64,000 nt of DNA from Chlamydomonas reinhardtii (lineage: Eukaryota > Chlorophyta > Chlorophyceae > Chlamydomonadales > Chlamydomonadaceae), in the NCBI RefSeq assembly GCF_000002595.2, contig NC_057019.1, positions 5,763,837-5,827,836 on the forward strand, given 5' to 3'. Shown here in pieces: positions 1-13,495 of the stretch (positions within the stretch are counted from its first letter, which is position 1; each line of letters begins with the position of its first letter). The translations under genes and the position numbers were made by a program. A model generated the notes under the pieces. The model worked only from the letters and a program-made list of their open reading frames with translations. It made no database searches and had not been told where the DNA came from.

Positions 1-1576
1 ACTACGGCCGTATGATATACGGGTAGTATGACTAGTTGTAGGGAAGGACGCGCATCATGCCGCATGGCGGCACTGCATGGGTGCGCGTGCTGCAACCCAG
101 GAGCGAGCGGATGAGCTGCAGCACCCAGGAGCTGATAGCAACTGGTCTCTCATGCACGTGCATGCATGCCGCTGCGCTTCAGTGCTAGCTGGGGTGGCGG
201 TAGCGCAATCTGGATCTGGCTGACGGGTGGCAAGGAGCGAGCGGACGAGCTGCAGCAAGCATGAGCCTGCATGAGCTGGCAGTCATTGTAATCATAACGC
301 ACTGGAGCTGGCGGCGGGACCAGGGACAGGACTGTGCTCGCTTGCTTTCTCGGCTTCGCATGATTTGTCTTAAAAGGATTCTCAATAGCAGGACTGCACC
401 TGCTGTACATTTATGATTACAGCGCCCTCCACCGGTTGCGACATGCCCACATCCGTGGCTCTCGCCAAGGCGGCGTCCCCACACGGGAGCAATGTGTTGA
501 GCTTGCGCCTAGGACAGACGGACCACTCAGGACGGTGTAAGAGGGCTACCGCCGAGACATGATCAACCTATCTAGCTCCTCACATCACGGACCTAGGCCG
601 GACGGCTGGGGAGGACAGGACAACTCCACACACGCTGCAGCACACACACTCCCAAAAAGGGATAAAACAGTGTGCGTGTGGTGGGTGCAGGGGTGGCGCC
701 ACACGCCCACACGCTCAAAACTAAACTCCACCCAGTGTTTGTATTTGGACATATGCAGGCCGGGACGCAAGTATTAGATGGAAACGCCTCAGGTGGTGTA
801 AGCAAACGATCGTGTGCCCAGGTAGCCATCATCCCTTTCCGGAAAGCGCTGACGAGCTACGGTATGTGCAGTCCCGTCTCTGGTCCTGTCGCCGGCTTCA
901 GTCCTTCCCAACAACTGTCAGGAGCAGCCGCAGTCCCACCTGCCAAATAGCCAGATTTGAAGCAATACACGTTACACAGACCTCACCGTGCGTCATTAGA
1001 ACCAGTGCTCGTATCTTTAAACGGCGGCCTCAGGCCCCTCGCTCGTTCAGGCGCCGCACCCCACCCGCACGGAGCGGCCAGCATCCAGATGCAGGCTGAA
1101 AGTTTCGTGGGTGACGGCGGTGGGTGACAAGCCTTGTGACTACGGCGTGAGTCGGCACTATCATGTATGTGGAGAGCTGAGACGGAGCAACTCGGACATG
1201 TGACACACTCCGCCATTGGATCTCATCTGGTTGACAGTAGTCACTATGATACGTCGCTCCGGCTTATGAGCGGCATTCATGCGATGCGTTTTCGAAACTC
1301 AATGCGAGGGGAGCCACATATCTTGTTGAAACTCACGAATCAGGTCCTGGACTGCCACGGTCAGCCCGCAAGCTTGCAAGCAATGCTCCAGTGCCTCTTC
1401 AACACGCCCCGTGCGTCTCACATTCCTGCAAACTCCAACTTGCCATGCTTGCCATGCCGATATCTCTGTCACAGTTGGATGCCCGAGGTGCCTTCTTGAA
1501 GACATTGGCGGTTGGCCCGACACGGAGGGCTACCGTACTGCAGCTACTGCCTGTGTCGAACTTCGGTGATGACCAC
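1..1576. other. 3' flank of the guanylyl cyclase gene; no gene seen
   Basis: No open frame here has the codon bias or family resemblance of a gene. The part next to 1577 should be the cyclase 3' UTR. On the minus strand the first good TGTAA-type poly(A) signal is the TTACA at 972-976. A 24-bp direct repeat with one mismatch lies at 100-123 and 234-257. Confidence 0.5.
972..976 (-). terminator. candidate TGTAA poly(A) signal, cyclase gene
   Basis: The plus-strand TTACA reads TGTAA on the minus strand, the usual poly(A) signal in Chlamydomonas. It lies about 600 nt past the cyclase stop codon, a normal 3' UTR length for these algae. A chance match to five bases is possible. Confidence 0.4.
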
Positions 1577-4500
1577 CTAAAGCGCCGGCTTCAACAAGAA
1601 GCTCTCGAGCGTGCCCTTTCCTTTTGCCTGCATGATTGGGGTGGACAGCACGACGCTTACACCAAGAAACACTTGGCTTGGTGCACTTGCAGCATTGTCA
1701 CATCCGCCGCCACGGTCCATGGCAACCCCGCCCCCGCCACGCACCTGCACTCCGCCGGTGGGCTCCCATTCCTCGCCCGGCACGAGGTCGAACACGGCCT
1801 TGCTGACGTGGATGGCGCCCGCCTCGCCCGTGGACTCCATGCGGCTGGCGGTGTTGACGGTGTCTCCGAATAGGCAGAAGCGCGGCATGCGCGTGCCCAC
1901 CACGCCGCTCATGGCACTACCGCTGTGGATGCCCACACGCAGCTTCACCGGCTCGCCGGTTGTGGGCAGCTGCACGGACGCAGCCGCGCGCAGCAGCGCC
2001 TGTTTCGGCATGCAGCGTGTGTGGGGGTCCCCGGTGCAACCAGGTCATAACTGGACGCATACATTGCAGAGTTTTTCGTACACTGTACGACAAGTACCGT
2101 ACCGTGTACTACACGAGGTGGCACGCGGGACTTGCCGGGCCAGAAATAGGTGGGCTGCGTCTCATCAGGCCGTTTCTCGCCTTACCTTTGCGAACTGCAC
2201 GGTGCGGTAGGCGTGCAGTGGGTCCACGTCATCACTGCGCACAGTCACCGCGCCCGTCTCCTCGTCCACCTTCATCAGCCCGCCCGCCACCATGTAGCAG
2301 TCGCCGATTGTCTCCACCTTGTACACACCGAACGCGTCTAGCAGCGCATCCAGCCGAGTGAACAGGTCGTTCTGTGGAGTGTAGACACAAAGGTGGTCGA
2401 AGGCGGCGGGCATGGGCATGGTCGCATGCACAGGACCGTATCGATGGTTCGTTGAGGCATGAAACACGTATACGGTATACCGTACACACACACACACCCG
2501 TTCCGTTTGTTTTTGTTTAACACACACACACACACGTGCGCGCATGCCACTTCTTCCTTTTGATACAATCCTGACAGCTAGGTCCCTTACTCCCATCCCG
2601 CTCTCACCAGGAATGCCATGACGGTTGCGGGTTTGACCACGTTGCACATCGCCTGTGTGTGCATGTGTGAGCGTGTCCAAGCGTGTGTGTGGTGCGGTGA
2701 AGGGCACACGGCATGGAAAGACACGAGCGCACGCGAAAGATAAAGCGTGTGTGCGTGCGCGCGTGCCAAGGCACGTGTTTCGCGATGCCGTATGCGCGCG
2801 CGGCTGCAGGATGCTATGCAAGCAAGTCGCGAGCAAGCAAGGCCTTGCTAGCCGACACGCAAACCACAGCCGCACTTCACCAGGCGTGCTTCGGTCCTAC
2901 CGTGAAGCCCTGAAGGCAAGGAAAGGCGAGAGCGAACGCATGCAGGGGTGGACGTGCACGTCAGGACCCTGGCACCAGGCAACAGCAAGAAGTGCACATC
3001 GCCGTACCCAGCCTGTCCTAACAAGTCAGTGAGTCCAACCCCACTGTACGGTACGGTCTCGTGCACCGCGCTCCCAATGTCGGCTCGGCGCTGTTGGCCC
3101 CGCCGGCTGCGGTTGCGTGACTATCCGCACCCTCGGTACCCGGGCCTCCTCGCCTTCCCCCCCGTCCCAGCTCCCATTATCCACCCGCCCACCTGAATGT
3201 CACAGAACAAAATGGTGAGGGCGCTGTGCGATGTGGACAAGTGCAGGAATGTCTCGCCAGTGATTGGAAGCGATGCCGGCGCACCGCCACCGCCACTTCC
3301 ACCACCACCAGGACCTCCGCCTTGCGTCGCAGCCAGCCCGCCGAACGCAAGTCGGGACGTCCGCACCGAGGGGCTCTGCGGTGTCCGGCCGGGGAGCCTC
3401 AGCAGCGGCGGCGGACACAGGCCGGCGGCCGCGGCGGCGCTGGTGGCGGCGGCGATGATGCCCTGGAGCGAGCTTGCGCGCGCCTGGCGTTGTTGGTGTT
3501 GCTGCTGCAGTTGTTGTTTTTGTTGGGACGCTGACCCGCCGTGGTGGCAGCCGCCGCCAGCACCTTCAGGGCGCAGATGGAGTGCTGCTGACGGGGATCC
3601 ACTACAGGCGGCGTAGTAAGCGGCGGGCTCGCCGCCGCTTGCCGCCGCCGCGGCCATGATGGCAATGTGCTCAAGCACTGCATTGGAACACGACATGACA
3701 GCAGCGGAAACCTTATTAATGGTGATCATATATAGTTGCGCGCATGTGCAGCCCTGCAACCGTGACACCTACTGCGACATTGGGGTGGGCGTCGATTGGG
3801 CGTCGATTGTGGCGGGCATTTGCTGCTGCGTCCTCAAAAAGGCCATTTCGGCGGCCAAGAATAATACAATACACCAATACACCATGACGCTGATCGCATG
3901 ACCGCCCCTGTCCCGTTTCTGCGGCACCACGCGCTCCGGCGCCCCGCTCTGCCGCCGCGGCCTAACGCACCGTGCGCGGGGAAGATGGCCTGCATGTACG
4001 TGATGACGCAAGACAACAAAACACAGGCGGCAGCGGGTGCGTTTGTTTGAGAGCGCACAAGCAATGGCCACCGCAGCGTACTTGTGGAATATGCACAAGG
4101 CTCTTTTATAGGCGCGCGCACTTGCTCGTACATACGTGAAACGGCGTGTAAAAGCGTGTTGTCGGTATGCAGCCCCGCCCTCTACACACACACGCCCGTA
4201 CCTCCAGCAGTGCGTGCTCCGCTTCCATCACGCGCGCCAGCTGCTGCTCCGCCCACACGCGCGCCGACACGTCATGCTGATGGGGCAGCAATGCGGGACA
4301 ATGGCAGGCGGAGGCAAATGAGAAAGCATTGCTCCAGTGCCTACAGGCTGGTAGCCATCTAAGGAGTCGAGACTGCTACACTCGGCATACGGTGTGTTCA
4401 TTCGCTGCCGGAGCGGCTTGGCCCCCCGAGCTTGCTAATCATCTTATTACAATGCAGCTGTAAGCAACCACGTCTGTAACAGGCCCGGCCACACGCCAGT

Positions 4501-7500
4501 CAGTCATCTATTCCCGCAACCAAGCAGTAACGAGCGACCCGGCATGAACGCACCTGCTTCACCATCAACAGCTGGTCGCCGGTGTCCGGGTGGTTGAAGC
4601 TGCTGACCACCACCTCGTGCCATACCTCTGGCATCTCCAGGGCCCCATCCCCACAGCCACTACCGACACCAGCGGCAGCAGCAGCAGGTGCCGCCGTCTG
4701 CTGTGCTGCTGGCTGAGGACACGTAGTTACCATCCCATCCTCATCCGCCGCCTCGCCAGCCTCAGACTCCCACAGCTCCTCGATACACTGCGTACGCGTT
4801 TGCGTTTGTGTGTGCGCTCGCATCTGTGGCTGTGCTTGCGCCTGCATCCGCACCTCTTGGTGCTGGTGTTGCATCGGCTGCTGCACCGGCCGCTGCTGCT
4901 GGTGTTGCTGCTGGTGTTGCACCGGCTGCTGCCCTGCTGGTCCCTGGCCAGTAGCCACAACAGTCACAGCATCGGCCGTCGGTGCTCTGCCTGCGCTCCA
5001 CCCATTGACCAGCTCTGGCGCCATGCAACCGCCGAAGGCAGCAACACACGCTCTGGCACCGCTTGTTGCGGGGCCGCCGTCGCCACTGCTGGCATTGGTA
5101 TCCCAACCTGGCGTGCCACCGGCGGCGGTCGCCATGGATGCGGCGGCGGTGGCCGCAGCCGCCGCAGCCACCGCAGCCTCGGGCGGCGGGCCTTCGGGCA
5201 AGGGCGTCGCTGAGGCGTTATTGTCACCGCTGCTGCGGGGCAGCATGAGCGCCGGGGGCAGCATGGGCGCGTGCACCGCAGCCGTGCCCGGCATCACCAC
5301 CAGCATGTGTTGCTGGCTGGGAGCTGCAGCCGATGACGAGGGCTCCACACGTGACGTCGGGGTGGTTGTGACGGCAGTAGCGACTGATGCGTCCTCTGAG
5401 ACTTGCGCCAGAAGCAGCGGCATCTCGCGTGCAGCTAATGAGCTGAAAGCCGTCTGCAGCCTTTGGCTTATTTGGCTGTAGCTGCGCCCGCCGCTGCCCC
5501 CAACCCCCAAGCCTCCCATGCCCGCTGATGCACCTCCAGCTGCCGTGGTGGCGATCAGCTGGGAAAGAGGCTGGCGGCCGTCAGCAGGGCCCTGCTGCGG
5601 CGGCGGCAGCGCGTCTGCAGACTGCAGCTGTGAGCTGCGAGAGTGAAGCTGATTACCGCCGCCGGGACCAAAGCAGGGACCTGCGCCGTCGTCAGCAGCG
5701 GCCTCGGCAGCCGCGTCACTCGTCTGCGGCCGCGCCAGCAGCAGCTGCGGGTGTTGTTGCAGGGGGCCCTGCTTGCTGCGAGGCGCGTGTCGGAGCCCCC
5801 AGCGCTCCAGCCAATGGGCGCTGCGGCCCCGCCGCCCGGCACTGCTGCCGCTGGCGTTAGCAGAGGCACTGGCGCCGCCGGCGGCATCTCCCGGGGCCAC
5901 CACACAGCTGCTGCCGTCATTGTCTTCATCCCGAATGGAAGTCATCGTCCCGGCCGTGTCCGTGCGCTGCACGTGCACAGCAGGCGTGCGTGCGTGTTAA
6001 GAAGGAAGGGAAAGGAGCGTGTGCGTTTGTACGCGGGAAAGCGAAGGCAGCATGTCAAGCAAGCGCGCGCGGCCATCTTTCGAACCCTGCTTAGGATTCA
6101 AGCATACCGTACTCATGCGTCATGTACGGAACAAAGGATGGCCCCTGCAGCCTCCTAGCTCCAGCTCTCCGAATGTCCAGTGGTAGCAGGCACCGCCTAT
6201 ATCATCACGCACTAGTCTCAAGGGCCCTACCTGCCACGTCTGTGTTGCGCTCTGTTGGTCGGAAACAGGGGGCGTGCCACAGCAGCTGCTCAACTGACTG
6301 GGATCGGGTGCTGCTGCTCCAGCAGTCGGGCGCGCGAAGCCCGCCGCGACACCAACAGCCGATGCCGCAGCAGCCGTCCCCGCGCCAAAACCATGCGGCG
6401 GCTGGGCGCTGTGTGCGCGCAAGGCTGCTGGTGCTGCTGCCTGCTGCGGCGGTGAGCGTGCATCCGGCGCCGCCGGGGCCGGCGCGCCAGGCACAGTACT
6501 CAAACCGCCGTCGCCCACGAGGCCGTTGGCTCCACCGCCGCCCATGCTGACACTGATGAACCTGGGCGCCCTGCTGTTGCCTGCTAGGCCCCACAGGGAG
6601 CCACCAGCAGATGTTGGGGCTGTAGCAAGCAAGGCCGGGGGCGGCAAAGCCGGCGCCACCAAGAGCTCAGCGGCCGCCGCGTTGGTAGTGTCGCCTGAAG
6701 CCGCTGCCGGCAGTAAGCGTCTGCTGCTGTTCCCACCGCTGCTGTCCGTTGCTCGTGGCGGAGGGCGCAGCGCCCCAGCCTGCTGCTGCTGCCTGGGCTC
6801 CACTGCTGCTGTTGTGAGCGCCGCGAGTAGCGGCTGCTGCGTTGTGTCCGCCGACTGCGGTGCGTCCAGCGGGACTTGCGCTGCGCCCCTGCCTGCGCCG
6901 TTACCACGGCCCGCCGCCGTCCGCTGCTGTTGCTGGTGGTGGTGCGAGAGAGCCTGCGGGTGATGACTCTTGCCCGCTCCCCCGCCGCTTACTGCTGACA
7001 CCTTGCTCGCAAGCTGTAGCATGCGAGGCAACACGCCGTACACGCTTCCTACTGCGGCGGGGCTGCTGCCTAATGCGGGGCTCATTTGCCTGCTGTGACC
7101 GGCGAGTGGGCCCATGTTGCCGCTGGTTGTAGCCGGCCCCGTCAAAAAGCTTTCAAAGGCTTCGTTGCTGCTGTCACGCAAGTAGCTGGCACCAATGGCA
7201 CCTGCCGCGCCGCCTCCGCTTTGCAGCAATGGGCTTCCGTCCGGCAGCTGTCGCTGCGTCAGGCGCGCGCTACTGCCACCCACAACCGCCGACATGCCAC
7301 TGCCGCACGCAAGGCTCGTGTTCACACCAGCACCGCCGGCGCTGCCAATGCTTGAGCCGCCCAGCAACCCCATTCTGCCGTCAGCACTCCTGAAGGCGCC
7401 GGCCGCCCGACCGCCCGCACCAGCAGCCACGCCGCCAGCAGCAGCCTTGATCCCGCCGCCAAAGCCGCCGTCATTCGGACCCCGTATGGACCGCCCGCCA

Positions 7501-10500
7501 CCTGCAGCCTGGCTGCTGCGCCTGCCGAACATCAGTGGCGGCATCATAACCCTGGCCGCGCCTCCGCCGGCTGCCACAAGCCCGCCGCCCCCGCTGCTGC
7601 TGTGTCCCGCCGCGTTGGTGACCGCAGGGCTACCATAAGCAGACGCATGTGTCGCCATCAGGCCGCCGCTGCTGATGCCAGCGGCGGAGGCGGCATCACC
7701 GCTGAACGTCTCCATTCCCCCGTAGGCGCTGCACACCGAACGGCGGTGGAAGGCACGCTGCAACACACCGGTCACGCGCTCTGCCAGGCCGCGAGGTCGG
7801 GCTGCGGGAGAGGCGCTGGCGCTGGTGGCGGTGGTAGCGGTGGTGTGCACCTCTGCCAGCAGCCCTGGCGGCAGAGTCGTGCCGCTGCCGCCGCCACCGC
7901 CGCCGCCCTTGTCACCGCCATTTCCGCCATCAGTGACAGCAGCAGCGGCACCCCGTGTGGCAGCAACCCCGCCCAGGCGTGCGTGTGGTGCCGTCACGGC
8001 AGCGGCGGCCGTGAGAGTCTTGGGCGAGAGCGTGGTCGGCGGTAAGGGCAGGCCAGATTCTACTGACGGCTCTCTAATCGGAACCGCAGCCAGTCCGTCG
8101 CCGCCGCTGGAGAGCTCGTGGCTGCCGCCGGCGGCCCCTTCATCTAGCTGCTGTGCGAGCTGCTGGTAAAGCCGTTGACTGCCACCGTCAGTGGTCAGGG
8201 CTGCCGCCGGGGCAACGGCCGGCGCCCCGGCACCGCCGCCGGCAGCGCACTCATCCCCACGGGCGGTGCGAGGGCTTGGCTTTCGCGCTGGAGGCAGCGG
8301 TTGGTGGTGCTGCTGGTGCTGCTGGTGCTGGGCTGCGCTGCTAAGCAGTGCGGTGGTGTAGGAGCGGCGCAGAGACACCGACGCGGCAGCGACGGGCGTG
8401 TTTCGGGGGTTGCGGCGGCCGCCTGCCAGCAGAGATCCCCAGGCGGAGGTGTTGAGGGCATCCAGTAGGGCCTGGTTCCGCTGCTCCAACAGCTGCTGCT
8501 GTTGGTAGCTGGAACCGGAGAATGAGGAATGCGCCTGTTGGTGGCGGTGTAGCGGGTGCGGGTGCTGATATGCCCTGCTGTTGTCAGGCTGCAGGCCCTG
8601 TTGGTCCTCCTGCCGCCGCCGCTGCTGTGGCTGCTGTCTGCAATTTTGGTGATGTGCAATCTGCAGCGGTAAGGAGTGCTGCTGGTGCTGCTGGTGTTGG
8701 TGTGGCAACGCGTTGATCCCGCCGTGCACGTTCCTTGTGCTGCTGCTGTGGGCCTGCTGGTTGCGCAGCGGCGGCGGGTCGAGCTGAGACAGGCTGCGGT
8801 GTGAGCCCGCCGCCGTCAGGATGTCGAGTGCCGGTAGCGGCTCGCTACCGAGCTCGGCACCGAGGTCAAGGTGAGGCGGGGAGGAGCTCCCGCCACGGCC
8901 GCGCATCCCGCCGATGATAGCAAGGCTGGCTCCCGCCTGCGTGCCGCGCGTCTGCTGTGGCAGCCACTGCTGCCTTAACTGACTCTCCTCCGGCGGGTTG
9001 AAGCTCTGAAATCGGAGCTGTGTGTACAGGGACGCTGCGCCACTGTCCGTTGGGCCAGTGGCAGGGCTGTGGCCGTGGACATTATTGGTACGGAGGTGGA
9101 ACGGCGGGGGCGAGCACGGAAGCGAGTTGAGGCCGAGTGCCGGCGCGGCGGCGCCGCTGGTGCCGCCGTGAGGAGCACCAAACGGCGAATGCCCGGCGGC
9201 TCTGGCGGAGGCGGTGCTGCCGGTGGGCGGAAGTTTCAGCACCAACGGTGATGGCGGCGCGCGCTTCACTTCTGATGGTGGGCCCGTGCGCTGCTCCTGC
9301 AGAGCGTGTCCGGCCGCTGCGCTGCCATATGGGAGCGGCGGTTTCTGGGCGTGGGAGGCGGCGGCAGAGGGCTGCTGGTGGCTGCTGAGGGCTGGCTGCT
9401 GCTGTCCCCCGGCCGCCGAGAGGTGCGTACCGCCGCCACCAGCGCCTTCGTGCAGCGCCTGCTGCGATGATGACGATACCAGCAGGGCTGCAGTAGTGGT
9501 GCGGCCTACGTGGCCAGCAGGGCCGGGGCCGTCGGCGGGCGCCGCAAGGAGCGGGAGCGCAGCGGCGGGGCTCCCCAGTGCCACCGACACGGTTTTGAGG
9601 CCCTGCTGCTGGAGTTCCGTGCCTGCCGCCGCTGGGTGCAGCAGCGCGCGTTGTTGACTCGGCGCTTTCGCTGCTCCTGCCGCCCCTGCTGCTGATGCAG
9701 CTGCGGTAGCTGGCCGGCGGTGGAGCTTTGTGGCGGCGAGCGCCTCAAAAAGCGACGATGATGCCAACGCGGCTGCACCAGCATCAAGCAGTCCAAATGC
9801 GTCCGTGCTGGTCGTGAGAGTCTCGACACCGGCAGGCAGCGCCGAGCCGGTGGCAGCGGCGCCGCCAGGGGCTCCGTTCTGGGATGTGAGCATGAGCGAC
9901 GACGTCGCCACCGCCGCCTCCGCGGTAGAGAACATAAGACTGCACTGGCTGGCGCCGCCGCCGCCCGCCGCTGACCCAAGGGCCGCCGCGCCGCTGCCCA
10001 CAGCAGCAGCCGTGCTGCTGCTGGCGGCGCTGTTTCCAGCAGCCTCCTTTGCCGCCGCCTCATGCCCCTGGCCAGTCATCGCAGCAGGTTCCTGCACCAC
10101 CTGCTGCTGCCCCTCAACTTCGGCGTCCCTTGCATCCCCGGCGGCCGCCTGCTGGAAGCAGTAATTGTCGGCTGTCGGGTCACTGTTCAACATGTGTGAG
10201 TAGAACACAACAGGGTCATCTCCCTGGTCGCCCATGTCCGGCTGCTGCTGCTGCTGTTGCTGCTGCTGCCGCTGCTGCTGATGATCCCGCTGCTCGCCGC
10301 CAGGGCTGCTGGCGTCATGGCCCCCACCGCCGCTGGTGGCCTCCTGCCCCAGCCATGACTCGACAAAGCCAACAAGGTCGTCTGCATCGCCCGTCTCAAG
10401 CAGGGATTCTGCTGGAGGCCTGACGCCGCGACGGCCCCCAGCAGCAGCAGCAACAGCACCAGCCCGAGGAGAGCCGCCGGCGGCGGCTTCGTGGCTGATG

Positions 10501-12625
10501 GAGCAGCGGGTGCCGTCGAGCGATGCAGAGGCGGCTTGCAGCAGCTGCAGCAGCGTCGGTCCCGGCGCTGCTGCTGCTGCTGTGCTGAGGTTGCGGCCGC
10601 CGACCGTACCTGCTGGCGCTACGATCACTGCAGGCGGCGGCACAGCAGCCGCCGCGATGGACGCGGTCGCCGCTGCTGGCCGGCGTGCCGCGGCGGCATT
10701 GCTGCTGTCCCGCCCGAACACGACGGCTGCAGGCGCGCTGTTGTCAGCCGTGCATGCTTGGTCACCCTGTGCTGCCGATACCACTTCCGGGGGCGCTTCC
10801 GCCTTGGGAGAGGACGCCGGCAGCCCCGCCGCTGCGTTGTCCGCTGCTGCCACGGCGGCGGCCGCGCGTGCTTCCAGCTTGGCCTCAGCTGCAATGCGTG
10901 AAGCGCGTGCGATGGCGTCCGCAGCCGCCGACGCCGCCGCCGCAGCAGCAGCGCGCACGGTTGCGTCCTTGTCCCATGTAAAGGTGTGGTAGCCCGCGTG
11001 GAGGATGCCGCCACCGCCGCCGCCCGCCGCCGCCGCGCCGGTGCCTGCCGGCGGCGCTGGCGCACGGAAGCTCAGAGCTTGCAGCTGTGCGAGGCCAACA
11101 CGGCCACCGACACCTGCTGCTGCAATAGCGCCACAGCCGCCGCCCTGGTTGCTGCTGGTCATCAGCTGAGGTTGCTGCGGCGGCTGCACACGTGACCTGC
11201 TCGGTGTCCCTCGCAGCTGTGAAGCAGACGGCGGCGGCGGCGGCGTCAGTTGCGGCCCCGCGGCGGCAGCTGCGGCGGCAGCAGTGGCCGAGGTAGGCGT
11301 ACTGCTGTCTCCACGGCCACCGGCGCCAGCGTGAAACCGGCTGCTCTGGTACTGTGGCGGCGCCGCCCCCGCTACGACTGCTACCGCTGCTGGCGGTGGC
11401 GGCGGCGGCGGCGGCGGCGGCAGGTGTCCGGTGCTGCTGCCCGGGCGGCCGCCGCCGTGCGGGCACACACCGCCTACAGTGCCCGCCGGTACACCGCCCG
11501 TGTGTCGGAGCCCCACACTGGGGCATGCCACGGACTGCAGCGCATGACGTAGGTTGGCGGCCGCGCTGATCGGGCTCGCCACGTTGCCCACGCTTCCCTC
11601 GCCCGAGGCCGCCACTGCCGCGAGCGCTGCGGCGAAGGCCGCAGCCGCCCCGCTGATGCTTCCTGCCGCCGCGCCGCCCACGCCAGCGCCAGCCACGACA
11701 AATCCGTAGTCGCTACGTGTCCGTTGTTGTTGCAGCTGTGGCAGCGGTGCGCCGCTGCCGGCCGCGCTCGCCGCGCCATAAGCGGTGGAACGCCGACGGT
11801 TAGAGCTCGGTGGTGCGGGTGAGCACGGCCCGCCGGCAGATGCGCACGCCTGGTGGGTGGCGAAGGGCGCGGCGGGCACGCTGGTCCTGACACGAAGCGA
11901 GTGTGCGTGCGCTGTACCAAGAAGCCACGTGCGGCTGCTGGCATCCTGTTGCAGCGGCTGCGGCGGTTGTAGCAGCCAGGGCGCAGGGTGCGAGTGCTGG
12001 GCGTGTAATGAGGCGAAGGCCGCGTCCCCGCTGGCTGCCCCGCTCCGGTCCCCACCGCTTGGCCGGACGGACGGCGACAGAGCCGCTGTGGATCGCAACT
12101 GGATGAGACCTGTCGCGCAAAGGGCGATGGAAAGCAATTGAGGACCCGGCGATGAAAAGGGAGCTTCCACATCTGCGGCGCTGAAAAGGCGCGCACAGGG
12201 TCCGGCGGAGCCCTTCGGCGCCCGCCAGACCCCCACGCTATTCACTTTCTGAGGACTTCCATGAATGCATAAGGCGGCCTTTTACCTTTCCATACTGGAT
12301 GACCTGCGGCGAGCGTCTCCAGGACGGATGCGATGGTGTCCAGACCGAGTAGCTCTACGACATCCAAGTCTCTCCCCAGACTTGTAGACATAAGCTCTCT
12401 TGCGGCCTCGTTTGCATAGATGAGCTCGCCAGTCCTCGCGTCGAAGATACTGAAGGCGCTGAGGGGATGGGTTTCGACGGAGTGCAGCAGCAGACAGGCT
12501 TGCTGCTGAACCCCCAAGTTGTTGTCTCGATTATACGCTCCGCCATGTACATTCTGACGGTCTGCGTCATGGTCACCGCGAGCTTTTGCCCCCAAACCAA
12601 AGCAAGCTGACCACCAAGCCGGCAT
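1577..12625 (-). CDS. PAS-domain guanylyl cyclase (class III nucleotide cyclase), about 2,939 aa
   Basis: Eleven exons (minus strand): 12625-12286, 12172-6231, 5966-4554, 4276-4202, 3989-3971, 3677-3193, 2909-2901, 2652-2608, 2371-2186, 1999-1745, 1627-1577. Lengths sum to 2,940 codons with every phase consistent. The N-terminus has a PAS-like segment ([11 protein letters not shown]). Exon 2 is a nearly 2,000-residue Ala/Gly/Gln/Ser-rich filler. A second PAS end ([15 protein letters not shown]) leads into the signalling helix ([20 protein letters not shown]), then AIFPAHVLEHIA and the C-terminal cyclase domain. Metal-binding Asp residues are in FCDIQGFT and ETIGDCYM, and the transition-state Asn and Arg in NTASRM. 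Glu in VETIGD and Cys in CLFGDTVN are the guanine-selecting residues, so GTP is the expected substrate. No membrane segment is evident, so it is probably soluble and sensory. The exon-2 acceptor is the least certain junction (12244 also keeps frame). ATG 12625 is the first Met in frame. Confidence 0.9.
2484..2536. repeat. (CA)n microsatellite in a cyclase intron
   Basis: Two CA runs separated by a short T-rich stretch lie in the intron between the exons ending at 2608 and starting at 2371. Simple-sequence DNA of this kind recurs in introns across the window. Confidence 0.8.
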
Positions 12626-13495
12626 GCCAGGCCTAAGCACCGCCGAAAAGAAGTCGACTACTATGTTAAATTGGAGCTAGCGAGCCAGCTACATCCGTCG
12701 AGGCGACGCCCGCGCGCAATACTACACAGGCAGGCGCGCAGTGCGGTACCCATGGAGTCTATTATTCAAACATGTAATAAGCCTAAGACTAGAGTTGATG
12801 CACTGGCGTCGTGACCAGTCATAAAGAGCAGCGCGCACTCCATCACGGAATTGCACTAACTGCAGCGCAGCGCGGGACCCATGAAGTCGCACACATTGGG
12901 TTCATGTAGTGGCGGCCATTCGGATAAACAACAAGGAAATAAGAATAGTTGTCTCACAGGACGGCGCGGAGTCGGCCACGCACCCTCAGTCGCGTTTGCG
13001 AGCGGTTGCGAGCTGGTTGCTCATGCCCAGAGTCGCAGAGTCAGCATCACATCCTTAGCCGCTGGCCGCATCGTGATCCAAGCGGCAGGGGCCGCTCGAG
13101 CCAGCTCCCGCTTCACACTTGACATTTTTGATCCACTCACAAAAGGCACCAGCTGCAGAGTACGGTATACGTAAACACCCTTTGCAAAAGCGCACGCAAA
13201 CCACACAGCTGCACGCCAATCACGCCATGAGCCATCAATGCCCAGCAGCAAGACTGCGCGCGCGTCGACCACAACGCACGCCACGCCCGCATGCCGCGTC
13301 CTGTTCTCAGAACTTCACGCCGCACTGCGTCCGGTCCCATGCCAGGCCCACCACACCCCGACACAGCTGCAAGGAGGCGCACCACCCACCGTCCGCATCA
13401 TACACATCCTATGTCCCCGTCCTCCGGCGCCACATCCGTCCTGCTATCCTGCCTCCGCGCTGCCACCCTCGAGCCGCACACACAATCTCTACCGC
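12626..13495. other. spacer between two tandem minus-strand genes
   Basis: This 870-bp stretch holds the 3' flank of the glycosyltransferase and the promoter side of the cyclase. I see no coding frame with algal codon bias and no clear TATA box or repeat. Confidence 0.5.

Noticed and set aside
10336-10992. Long plus-strand Ala-rich frames opposite the giant cyclase exon
   Set aside because: GC-rich trinucleotide repeats stay open in several frames on both strands. Only the minus-strand frame links in phase to the cyclase exons.
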